Origin: Actinomycetes bacterium
GTDB taxonomy: Bacteria; Actinomycetota; Actinomycetes; Mycobacteriales; Micromonosporaceae
NCBI GenBank assembly: GCA_023437285.1
Contig: JAEZGP010000544.1
Coordinates: 1-6,456 of the forward strand
Direction of reading: 5' to 3'
DNA length: 6,456 nt
Positions 1-5,643 of this stretch are shown here, in pieces; position 1 is the first letter of the stretch; each line of letters starts with the position of its first letter. The notes under the pieces are model-generated. The model made no database searches and was not told where the DNA came from. It saw only the letters and a list, made by a program, of their open reading frames with translations. The position numbers were made by a program, and so were the translations under genes.

Positions 1-86
1 CCACCGCGGCTCAGCGCCAGGTGATCCGGCCTGGGGGCCTAACTGACTCGGTCGGCGGGCACCCGGCCAGGTACCCTGAGCGGCGC

Positions 87-157
87 GGGCCGCTAGCTCA
101 ATGGCAGAGCTGCGGACTTTTAATCCGCCATAGACGGACTCGAATGCGTAGCTAGGA
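87..157 (+). pseudogene. Decayed tRNA-Lys(TTT)-like sequence
   Basis: A tRNA-like sequence with a good 5' half and a broken 3' half. Visible parts: 5' acceptor strand GGGCCGC (87-93), TA at the position 8/9 linker, D stem GCTC/GAGC (96-99 with 107-110), and a perfect five-pair anticodon stem GCGGA/TCCGC (112-116 with 124-128). The anticodon loop is CTTTTAA, with anticodon TTT at 119-121, which reads lysine codons. After that the fold fails. The T loop still has a TCGAAT core (140-145), but its expected stem strands ACGGA and GCGTA form only about one pair. The expected 3' acceptor strand GCTAGGA pairs with only two of seven bases. No CCA is encoded at the expected end. I infer a pseudogene or a remnant of a tRNA disrupted in its 3' half, where integrases of mobile elements often recombine. 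A functional tRNA is unlikely. A chance match is possible but poor, given two intact arms in correct spacing. Confidence 0.6.
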
Positions 158-207
158 AGTTATTTCACGCACGTGGGCATACTTCCGCGTTATCGCAGGT
201 CCTGGGC

Positions 208-238
208 TTGACTTTACGCAATCTCGGTTCGCTAGGGT
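208..238 (+). promoter_or_regulatory. Possible sigma-70-type promoter
   Basis: TTGACT (208-213) matches the -35 consensus at five of six positions. TAGGGT (233-238) resembles actinomycete -10 boxes. The spacer is 19 bases, longer than the usual 17-18. A transcript would start near 245 and run antisense into the 3' end of the downstream ABC gene. No clear gene follows it, so it may be a relic, drive an antisense RNA, or be chance. Confidence 0.25.
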
Positions 239-241
239 CGT

Positions 242-298
242 CGTTGCCATCACATGTCGTGGTGTTATCTCGGTTACTCCAACAGATGATTGGCAACG
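242..298 (-). terminator. Inverted repeat past the operon end, weak terminator candidate
   Basis: CGTTGCCA (242-249) is the exact reverse complement of TGGCAACG (291-298). The complementarity extends to TCA/TGA if one base is bulged out. The arms are 41 bases apart and no T-run follows, so it does not look like an efficient intrinsic terminator. It lies 50-106 bases past the operon's stop codon, where a transcript end is expected. It could also be a protein-binding site or chance. Confidence 0.2.
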
Positions 299-347
299 GA
301 TGCGCCGCGCGGGTGCGAAGAGTCGCCCACGGTGGAGATCAGCTTGG

Positions 348-2171
348 TCAGTCGCGCGACAACGTTGCGGATTTCGCCGTGGGCTGAGGCTGGAAGGCGG
401 CGGCCTGGAGTTCGTAGAGCTCGGCGTAGAGACCGTGGGCCGCCATGAGGGCGTCGTGACTGCCCGACTCGGCGATGCGGCCGTCGGCGATGACGACGAT
501 CAGGTCGGCCATGCGTACGGTGGAGAAGCGGTGGGACACCAGTATGGTGATCGCGCCGGTGTCGTTGCCGACGCGGCGGGCGTTCGCGGCGTACTGCTCG
601 AAGAGCTGGTGTTCGGCTTCGGCGTCGAGCGCGGCGGTGGGTTCGTCGAGGACGAGCAGTAGCGGCGATTCGCGCATCATGGCCCGGCCGAGCGCAAGTT
701 TCTGCCATTGGCCGCCGGAGAGTTCGGCGCCGTCGGTGTAACTACGGCCGAGTTGGGTGGCGAGGCCGTTGTCGAGGCGGTCGATGACGTCGCTGGCGTC
801 GGCACGGTTGAGGGCGGCGTGTACGGCCGGTTCGTTGTCGAGGTGCGGCAGGTCCCCCACACCGATCGTCTGCCGCGCGATCAGCTCGAACCGTACGAAG
901 TCCTGGAAGCCGGCGGCGATGCGTTCCCGCCACGCGTCGAGCGGCACCCGCCGGATGTCGACCGCATCGACGGTGATCACGCCGCCGGTCGCCTCGTAGA
1001 ACCGGCACAACAGTTTCACGAGCGTGGTCTTGCCGGACCCGTTCTCGCCCACGATCGCCACCGTGGCGCCGGCGGGGAGGACCAGGTTGACGTCGGTGAG
1101 GACTGGACGGTCCGTGCCGGGATAGGCGAAGTGCACCCCGCGCAGCTCGATGCCCGTACGCAGCGCCTCGGGCACCGGCATGTCGGCCGGCGGCGGCTGC
1201 TGGTCGGCGATGAGCTGGCGCAGCCACCGCAGCCGGGTCAGCCCGTGGGCCGTGTGCTGGAGGTTGCGCAGCTCATCCACTGCCCCGCTGACCTGTTGGT
1301 TCACCTGGGTGGCGAGGGTGATGACCAGGATGACGTCGCCGACCCCGCTGTTGCCGGCGACGGCCTGGCGGACCACGACGAGAACCGCGATCAAGTAACC
1401 GAGCGCGAAGACCAGCTGGCCGGCCGTGGTGAACAGGGTCGCGCGCCGTTCGGCGACGAGCAGCGTACGGCCGGCGCTGTTCCACAGGCGCGCGTTGCGG
1501 CGGCGGATCTCCTCCTGCAGGCGCAGGACGCGCAGCTCCTTGGCGGGCGCGGCGCGGGTGGCGAGGTGGAACAGGTGCCAGCTCGCGCGGCTGTCGGCCG
1601 CGGACGCCTCCTTGCCGCGGTCGAGAATCGCGGTGGCCCGCCGGCCGGCGAGCACCGACGGCACCGCCATCAGCGGCAACAGCAGCAGCCAGAGGTTGAC
1701 GGAGGCGAGCAGCACCGCCGTGACGCCGAGCGACACGGCCAGTGTCAGCATCGATAGTAGGCCCTGCATGCCGCGGATGAGCCCGCCGAGTTCGCGCCGC
1801 AGTACGGTGATCTTGTCGGCGTATTCCGGGCGTTCGTGGTGGTCGAGGCGCGCCGACCCGTTGACGACTGTCATCAGCTCGGCATCCATGCTGATCATGG
1901 CGGCCTCGACGATCTCGAAGTAGTTGGCGAAGGCGAAGTGGCCAAGCACCAGCACGCCGATCACGCCGACGCCGATGGCCAGTCCGGCAATGGTCGCCGC
2001 CGACACGTCATGTCCGGTCGCGGCGTCGGTGGCCGAACGAAGGGCCACGGCGACCAGCGGCCAGGCGAGGCCGGCGAGTACCTCCAGCACCACCGCTGTC
2101 ATGATCTTCAGCGGATGCTCCTGCCACGCCACACGGAGCAGATCCCGACAGCTGCGCAGCAGATCCCTCAT
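348..2171 (-). CDS. ABC exporter half-transporter (TMD-NBD), second gene of pair, RamB-like
   Basis: A 607-residue membrane exporter subunit that would use ATP to move a substrate outward across the cytoplasmic membrane. Hydrophobic segments near residues 22-45, 58-82, 137-158, 159-177, 247-272 and 277-298 give the six-helix exporter membrane domain. The ATPase domain follows from about 340: Walker A GENGSGKT (375-382), Q-loop Gln423, signature LSGGQ (484-488), Walker B ending in catalytic Glu510, D-loop ALD (513-515), and switch His547. All key residues are present, so this half can in principle hydrolyse ATP. KELRVLRL (211-218), in the cytoplasmic part of the membrane domain, is nearly shared with the partner (KELRVFGL). 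The ATG start sits in a 4-base ATGA overlap with the upstream exporter gene, so translation is probably coupled. No peptidase domain precedes the membrane domain. Length and second position in the pair match RamB of the SapB system. Substrate is unknown; peptide, lipid or drug export all remain possible. Confidence 0.92.
   Translation of the reverse strand: MRDLLRSCRDLLRVAWQEHPLKIMTAVVLEVLAGLAWPLVAVALRSATDAATGHDVSAATIAGLAIGVGVIGVLVLGHFAFANYFEIVEAAMISMDAELMTVVNGSARLDHHERPEYADKITVLRRELGGLIRGMQGLLSMLTLAVSLGVTAVLLASVNLWLLLLPLMAVPSVLAGRRATAILDRGKEASAADSRASWHLFHLATRAAPAKELRVLRLQEEIRRRNARLWNSAGRTLLVAERRATLFTTAGQLVFALGYLIAVLVVVRQAVAGNSGVGDVILVITLATQVNQQVSGAVDELRNLQHTAHGLTRLRWLRQLIADQQPPPADMPVPEALRTGIELRGVHFAYPGTDRPVLTDVNLVLPAGATVAIVGENGSGKTTLVKLLCRFYEATGGVITVDAVDIRRVPLDAWRERIAAGFQDFVRFELIARQTIGVGDLPHLDNEPAVHAALNRADASDVIDRLDNGLATQLGRSYTDGAELSGGQWQKLALGRAMMRESPLLLVLDEPTAALDAEAEHQLFEQYAANARRVGNDTGAITILVSHRFSTVRMADLIVVIADGRIAESGSHDALMAAHGLYAELYELQAAAFQPQPTAKSATLSRD
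2168..2171 (-). promoter_or_regulatory. ATGA translational coupling junction
   Basis: On the minus strand the ATG of the 607-aa exporter gene and the TGA of the 634-aa gene share the four bases ATGA. Such overlaps usually let the terminating ribosome restart, keeping two subunits in balanced amounts. I see no strong separate ribosome binding site for the second gene, which fits coupling. Confidence 0.85.
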
Positions 2172-4072
2172 TCGGCTGCCTCCAGATCGGCGAGCGGCTC
2201 GCCCTCAGCGCCCAGCCCGCGCCGGAACCGCTCGGCCTGCAGATTGAACAGGTGGGCGTAGCGGCCGCCCGCGGCCAACAGCGACTCGTGGGTGCCGTCC
2301 TCGACCACCCGACCGTGTTCGAGTACCACTATCCGGTCGGCGTGGCGCACGCTGGAGAACCGGTGCGAGATGAGCAGGGCGGTCACACCCCTGGTCAGCT
2401 CGACGAACTGGTCGAAGAAGGCCGCTTCCGCGCGCACGTCGAGCGCCGCGGTCGGCTCATCGAGCACGAGCACCTTCGCTCCCGCCGCGACACCGTAGAG
2501 CGCACGGGCGATCGCCACCCGCTGCCACTGCCCGCCGGACAGCTGCGCGCCGTCCTCGTACTCCCGCGACAGCGGTGTGTTCAAGCCCCGCGGCAGCGCG
2601 TCCACGGCCTCCAGGAGGCCGACCCGGGCGACCGTGGCTCGGACCGCCGCCTCATCGACCTCCCGTTGTACGGCGCCGAACGAGACGTTGTCCAGCACCG
2701 ACAGCTCGTACCGGTTGAAATCCTGGAAGATGACGCCGATCTGGCGGCGCCAGGAGTCGACGGTATAGTCACGCACGTCGACCCCGTCGACGACCAGCCT
2801 GCCCTCGGTGGGCTCATGAAGCCGGGCGAGCAGCTTCACCAACGTGGTCTTGCCGGCGCCGTTGAGGCCTACGATCGCCGTGCACTCGCCGGCACGCAGG
2901 CTCAGCTCAAGCCCGTCGAGCACCGGACGGGCGGTGCCAGGATAGGTGAAACGCACGCCCTCGAACCGCAGCTCCTTGCCGGGCAGTCCGGCGGCGTCCC
3001 GCTCAGCACCCGCCGCGACATCGTCGGGCGCCATCCTGGTCACCTTGCGGTCGAAGTCCTCCAGAGCCCGCGCGGACAGCATGCCGAACAGCGACTGGTC
3101 GTCGGCCTCCGTGTAGTAGTTGCCAAGTGCGATCGCGGCGATGGTGACCTGCAGCGCGAGCACGAGCTCCGTCAGCGTCAGCTCGCCCGCCGCAGCCGAT
3201 CGCACCAACAACGCCAGGACAGTGCATGCGATCACGACGCCGACAGCGGCGTACCAGAAGAAGAGATGCACGGTGGCGCGGCGCCGCTCAGCCCAGAGCG
3301 GCACCAGCGCGGCCATCGCCTGCTTGCGGTAATGACCGACCGTCCACCTCGTCAGGCCGAAAACCCGCAGCTCCTTCGCCGCCGGGGCGAGCATGCCGAG
3401 GTCCCGGAAGTAGTGGGCGGTCCGCCGGAACGCCTGCTGCTTCGGAAACACGCGCAGCCAGAACCGCAACCCGCCGCGATGCCCGTAGCGGAAACACAAC
3501 ACGCACACCGTGACCGCCGCAGCCGCCGGCCAGGACCACACCACCCCGAGCACCACGACGTAACCGGCCAGCTCCGTGTACCGCGCGAGATACGCCAGCG
3601 TGCCTACCGTCGCGTCGCCGGGCGTACGGAAGCCGAACTCTAGATCGTCGGCCGCATCGTCCAGACTACTCAAAGCGTCGTCGTCCTCCAGCGGTCCGAT
3701 CCCGATGCTGCGTAACGAAATCGCGATCAGCCGATCACGGAAGACCCCGTTCACGCGGTGCTTCACCACCGCGCCGATCGAGGTCACTACAGGTGCCAAC
3801 AACTGCCGAGCGAAGAACGCGGCCGACGCGATCAGAAACGCCACGACCAGCGCAGACCACGCCGGCGAGTCCAGCGGCTGTCCGCTCGCCGCTGGCACCC
3901 GGCCGATCAGCACACTCGTGGTCACCACGAACACAATCGGCAGCACGCCCAGCACCACGTTGAGCACCCCGACAACCGTGACCAGGGGCCAGCCTGCCGT
4001 TGGAAGCTGCCGGACGATGAACAAGCGCGGCTCTATGGCGTCCGCCCAGTAGCTGGCCAGTCGTCGACGCAC
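2168..4072 (-). CDS. ABC exporter half-transporter (TMD-NBD), first gene of pair, RamA-like
   Basis: A 634-residue exporter subunit, the first gene of the two-gene operon and the likely heterodimer partner of the next gene. Hydrophobic stretches lie near residues 28-55, 71-93, 155-195 (probably two helices), 268-292 and 300-320. The ATPase domain begins near 367: Walker A GLNGAGKT (402-409), Q-loop Gln450, signature LSGGQ (511-515), Walker B with catalytic Glu539, D-loop ALD (543-545), switch His570. Both ATP sites of a heterodimer would therefore be canonical, unlike exporters with one degenerate site. The GTG start at 4070-4072 is the only choice near the N-terminus: an in-frame TGA lies four codons upstream and a strong ribosome binding site precedes the GTG. 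The stop codon overlaps the next gene's ATG. KELRVFGL (233-240) is shared with the partner. The C-terminus carries a short acidic tail (EGEPLADLEAAE). Size and order match RamA, but the substrate is not shown by the sequence. Confidence 0.92.
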   Translation of the reverse strand: MRRRLASYWADAIEPRLFIVRQLPTAGWPLVTVVGVLNVVLGVLPIVFVVTTSVLIGRVPAASGQPLDSPAWSALVVAFLIASAAFFARQLLAPVVTSIGAVVKHRVNGVFRDRLIAISLRSIGIGPLEDDDALSSLDDAADDLEFGFRTPGDATVGTLAYLARYTELAGYVVVLGVVWSWPAAAAVTVCVLCFRYGHRGGLRFWLRVFPKQQAFRRTAHYFRDLGMLAPAAKELRVFGLTRWTVGHYRKQAMAALVPLWAERRRATVHLFFWYAAVGVVIACTVLALLVRSAAAGELTLTELVLALQVTIAAIALGNYYTEADDQSLFGMLSARALEDFDRKVTRMAPDDVAAGAERDAAGLPGKELRFEGVRFTYPGTARPVLDGLELSLRAGECTAIVGLNGAGKTTLVKLLARLHEPTEGRLVVDGVDVRDYTVDSWRRQIGVIFQDFNRYELSVLDNVSFGAVQREVDEAAVRATVARVGLLEAVDALPRGLNTPLSREYEDGAQLSGGQWQRVAIARALYGVAAGAKVLVLDEPTAALDVRAEAAFFDQFVELTRGVTALLISHRFSSVRHADRIVVLEHGRVVEDGTHESLLAAGGRYAHLFNLQAERFRRGLGAEGEPLADLEAAE

Positions 4073-4075
4073 GCG

Positions 4076-4083
4076 TCCCCCTC
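4076..4083 (-). promoter_or_regulatory. Ribosome binding site deciding the GTG start
   Basis: GAGGGGGA on the minus strand ends three bases before the GTG at 4072. Its GAGG core is seven bases away, a normal distance. Together with the in-frame TGA at 4082-4084 it fixes the start of the first exporter gene at GTG. Confidence 0.8.
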
Positions 4084-4115
4084 AACCGTCGCCGTCCGGC
4101 AATCATCAATCATGA

Positions 4116-4121
4116 AGTCTA
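4116..4121 (-). promoter_or_regulatory. Possible -10 box of the exporter operon
   Basis: TAGACT on the minus strand resembles the actinomycete -10 hexamer (TAnnnT). It would place transcription start near 4109, giving a leader of roughly 37 bases that contains the ribosome binding site. I see no convincing -35 element at 16-19 bases upstream (the region is CGCCGA-like), so this is tentative. Confidence 0.25.
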
Positions 4122-4542
4122 ATGTGGCAAAGCACTTTCGGCGCGTGGCCGTCTGCCAGGCATGACGTCGCCCTGAGCTGCCCCCGCTTCTGACCAACTC
4201 AAATTGGCCATGCGCGGCCAAGCCGACTACTCCGCCAGGCTGTGGTGAAGAACGTCTTCAGCATGCTAGACGCTCTCACCTGGAAAGGGTGATTCGCATG
4301 CCGAGTCGCCCGGCACTGCTGGTCGTGGAAAGACGTCCGCCGACATTTTGTCACCCTTCGGGAGCTGGCGACCCGTCAGCGCGGGCGAGCTCAAGCTGCG
4401 ACCCTTTGCCGCCATCCCGGTCACCCGGTACCGTTGGCGCGCAACCAGGATCCTGCCCCGTGGCCTGCCACCGCGAACGCCTGACGACAGAAACCGTGGA
4501 GAGCCCCGTGTTCCGCACCAGCTGACCGGGTCCTGCGACTTA
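4122..4542. other. Intergenic region without a convincing gene
   Basis: About 420 bases between the exporter operon and the insertion sequence. Several frames stay open on both strands, as is usual in GC-rich DNA. None combines a good start, a ribosome binding site and gene-like codon use. The minus strand has a 26-codon frame (4266-4346, starting MSADVF) with AAGGG seven bases before its ATG, but its third codon positions are not GC-biased. The plus strand has a 75-codon frame (4298-4525) full of Pro, Ser and Arg that looks like random GC-rich translation. No class III lanthipeptide core pattern (Ser-X2-Ser-X3-Cys) is visible in the three minus-strand frames. The stretch contains a perfect palindrome with a 3-base centre and a repeated GCATGC. 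It may be the remains of a gene lost by rearrangement, or a regulatory region. Confidence 0.5.
4246..4260. repeat. Palindrome TGAAGA-ACG-TCTTCA
   Basis: Six-base arms (4246-4251 and 4255-4260) are exact reverse complements around the 3-base centre ACG. They lie about 175 bases upstream of the exporter start codon. GCATGC follows directly at 4261-4266 and recurs at 4296-4301. The size and symmetry fit a dimeric repressor site, but no regulator gene is visible and no T-run suggests a terminator. Chance is possible. Confidence 0.3.
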
Positions 4543-4543
4543 A

Positions 4544-4559
4544 GGCGTGTCTCAGATGG
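4544..4559 (+). repeat. IS terminal inverted repeat, left
   Basis: GGCGTGTCTCAGATGG, the exact reverse complement of 5405-5420. It includes the transposase stop codon (TGA on the minus strand, 4552-4554). Transposase would bind this end during transposition. Confidence 0.92.
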
Positions 4560-5372
4560 CGGCCTTGGTGAGACGGCGGTAGCACAGTAGGGCGCAGGCG
4601 AGGTCGGCGAAGGCTTGGAAGTGTTCGGCTTTGCGTTCGTAGCGGCGCACGAGTCGGCGGTTGCGCAGCAGCCAGGACAGGCACGCTTCCACGACCCAGC
4701 GGTGCCGTCCCAGCCGTTGTGAGGACTCGACGCCCTTGCGGGCGATGCGCACCGCGATACCCCGTCGGCGTACCTCTCGGCGTAGGGCCGGCTGGTCGTA
4801 GGCCTTGTCTGCGTGCAGCTTCGCCGGACGATGGCGGGGCCGGCCCCGGCGGCCGGGGATGGGGGCGAACGAGTCCAGCAGCGGGATCAGCAGTTGCGAG
4901 TCGTGGGTGTTGGCGGCCGAGACGAGGATGCTCAGCGGGACACCTCGTCGGTCGCACAGGACGTGGAGCTTGGAGCCTGGTTTGCCGCGGTCGACCGGGT
5001 TTGGTCCGGTCAGATCGCCCCTTTTTCAGCCCGTACGGCGATGGAGTCCACGATCGCCCTGGACCAGTCGATCTCACTGGCGACGCCGAGGCGGTGCAGG
5101 AACTGCTGGTGCAGGCGTTCCCACAGGCCGGCGTTGGTCCACTCGGTGAACCGGCGATGCGCGGTGGCCCGGCTGATGCCGAACAGTCCGGCGGGCAGCT
5201 TCCACCAGGAGCAGCCGGCCTGGACCAGGTACACGATCGCGGCCAGGACCGCCCGGTCGTCGGCGCGGCGTTTACCGCCGCCCTGACGCCGACCGGCCGG
5301 AATCGGGATCAGCGGTTGGGCAACCTGCCAGAAGTCATCCGGAGCCCACGTCCGAATCATGTCCTCGACCAC
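4552..5372 (-). CDS. IS5-family transposase, orfA/orfB joined by -1 frameshift
   Basis: Catalyses excision and insertion of the surrounding IS through a DDE (RNase H-like) active site. The first frame (5372-5010, 120 aa) has the N-terminal DNA-binding part of IS5 transposases (residues with WWKLP near 56-60) and the first catalytic Asp109 in IVDS. It stops at TGA 5010-5012. The second frame is open from 5025 to the stop at 4552-4554. A -1 shift at the A5G4 run joins them into a 273-aa protein reading AEKRGDLTGPNPVDRGK. That protein has the second Asp189 in LHADKAYD, Glu229 in WVVEACLSWL, and the family's C-terminal RRLVRRYE region. The fused length suits an IS5 transposase. The start is GTG at 5372, since an in-frame stop lies just upstream; ATG at 5360 is an alternative. 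Without the shift only a protein lacking two catalytic residues is made. A true disabling mutation cannot be excluded, but the homopolymer junction favours programmed slippage. Confidence 0.88.
5018..5026 (-). promoter_or_regulatory. Frameshift (slippage) site A5G4
   Basis: On the minus strand the run AAAAAGGGG lies exactly where the two transposase frames must join. The zero frame reads GCT GAA AAA GGG GCG ATC TGA. Backing up one base after AAA gives AGG GGC GAT CTG, which restores the conserved R-G-D-L-T-G-P sequence. Ribosomal or transcriptional slippage on such runs is known to limit transposase output in IS elements. I did not identify a downstream stimulating structure. Confidence 0.7.
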
Positions 5373-5404
5373 GAAGGGACATCATGGCGCAGGCCGACGA
5401 CCGT

Positions 5405-5420
5405 CCATCTGAGACACGCC
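5405..5420 (-). repeat. IS terminal inverted repeat, right
   Basis: CCATCTGAGACACGCC on the plus strand, the exact partner of 4544-4559. It lies 33 bases upstream of the transposase GTG, so the transposase promoter must lie in or across this end. Confidence 0.92.
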
Positions 5421-5424
5421 CTTA

Positions 5425-5643
5425 CTGGACGTTTGATTCTGGTTGGGATGCGTAACGTCCGTTTCATATATCGACGACTGTGGTTCTATCGGCCTGAAAT
5501 GTCGGCAACGAGTACCATGTCCTGATTCGGATCTGGCCGCATACACGGTATATCGCCGCCGGATCGTGTCTGATTCACTTTCCTCACGAAAAGCGGACTC
5601 GGTGTCCGGCACGCCGGTCCTGCGTCACCGTACGCACAATGTC
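5425..5643. other. Lower-GC spacer between two IS5-family elements
   Basis: About 220 bases from the target duplication of the complete IS to the start of the second transposase. It is clearly richer in A and T than the genes around it. A 76-codon minus-strand frame crosses it (5382-5612), but its mixed third positions and lack of motifs argue against a gene. Near the right side is CCGGC-AC-GCCGG (5606-5617), a short hairpin. The left inverted repeat of the second element should lie here, but its partner is beyond the window, so it cannot be placed. Confidence 0.5.

Larger units (their letters stand above)
158..347. other. Intergenic spacer of lower GC content
   Basis: This 190-base stretch separates the tRNA remnant from the end of the exporter operon. 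It is visibly richer in A and T than the flanking genes. I find no reading frame with gene-like length or codon use on either strand. It holds a promoter-like pair of hexamers pointing away from the tRNA remnant and an inverted repeat just beyond the operon, each listed separately. Together with positions 1-86, where I see only short GC-rich self-complementary stretches, it accounts for the gene-free left end of the window. Confidence 0.6.
4543..5421 (-). mobile_element. Complete IS5-family insertion sequence, two-frame transposase
   Basis: An 879-base element bounded by inverted repeats. GGCGTGTCTCAGATGG (4544-4559) and its exact reverse complement (5405-5420) form a perfect 16-bp pair. The outermost base on each side (A at 4543, C at 5421) does not pair. 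TTA occurs immediately outside both ends (4540-4542 and 5422-5424) and is read as the target duplication. If the element ends at 5420, the duplication is CTTA. Short duplications of this kind are known for IS5-family subgroups. Inside is one transposase gene on the minus strand in two frames joined by a -1 shift, and its stop codon lies within the left inverted repeat. Intact ends, duplication and reading frames suggest recent, possibly still active, insertion. The IS427-like subgroup is likely from the frameshift arrangement, but I cannot name the element. Confidence 0.9.

Noticed and set aside
87..157. Functional tRNA-Lys gene
   Set aside because: The T stem and the 3' acceptor strand do not pair with their partners, so the cloverleaf cannot close.
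708..1757. Plus-strand frame (349 codons) opposite the 607-aa exporter gene
   Set aside because: Antisense shadow of a clear ABC gene; no motifs, composition typical of reversed GC-rich codons.
2252..3643. Long plus-strand frame (463 codons) opposite the 634-aa exporter gene
   Set aside because: It is fully antisense to a gene with every ABC motif in order, its translation is low-complexity Arg/Gly/His/Gln-rich with no recognisable domain, and long antisense frames are expected in GC-rich genes.
4266..4346. Minus-strand 26-codon frame with a good ribosome binding site, considered as a RamS-like lanthipeptide precursor
   Set aside because: It lacks the Ser-X2-Ser-X3-Cys pattern and the hydrophobic leader motif of class III precursors, and its third codon positions are not GC-biased.
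4298..4525. Plus-strand 75-codon frame with AAGGG-like sequence upstream of ATG
   Set aside because: Pro/Ser/Arg-rich without any domain, no supporting context, and the overlapping frames on both strands are equally open.
4421..5077. Minus-strand frame (218 codons) within and beyond the IS
   Set aside because: It is the third, non-coding frame of the transposase region. The conserved DDE residues lie in the other two frames, and this one is Pro/Arg-rich and runs past the IS end.
4719..5525. Plus-strand frame (268 codons) across the IS
   Set aside because: Antisense to the transposase and crosses the IS boundary into the spacer, with no motif.
5382..5612. Minus-strand 76-codon frame in the lower-GC spacer
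   Set aside because: Codon use unlike any neighbour, no motif, and it runs into the inverted repeat of the IS.
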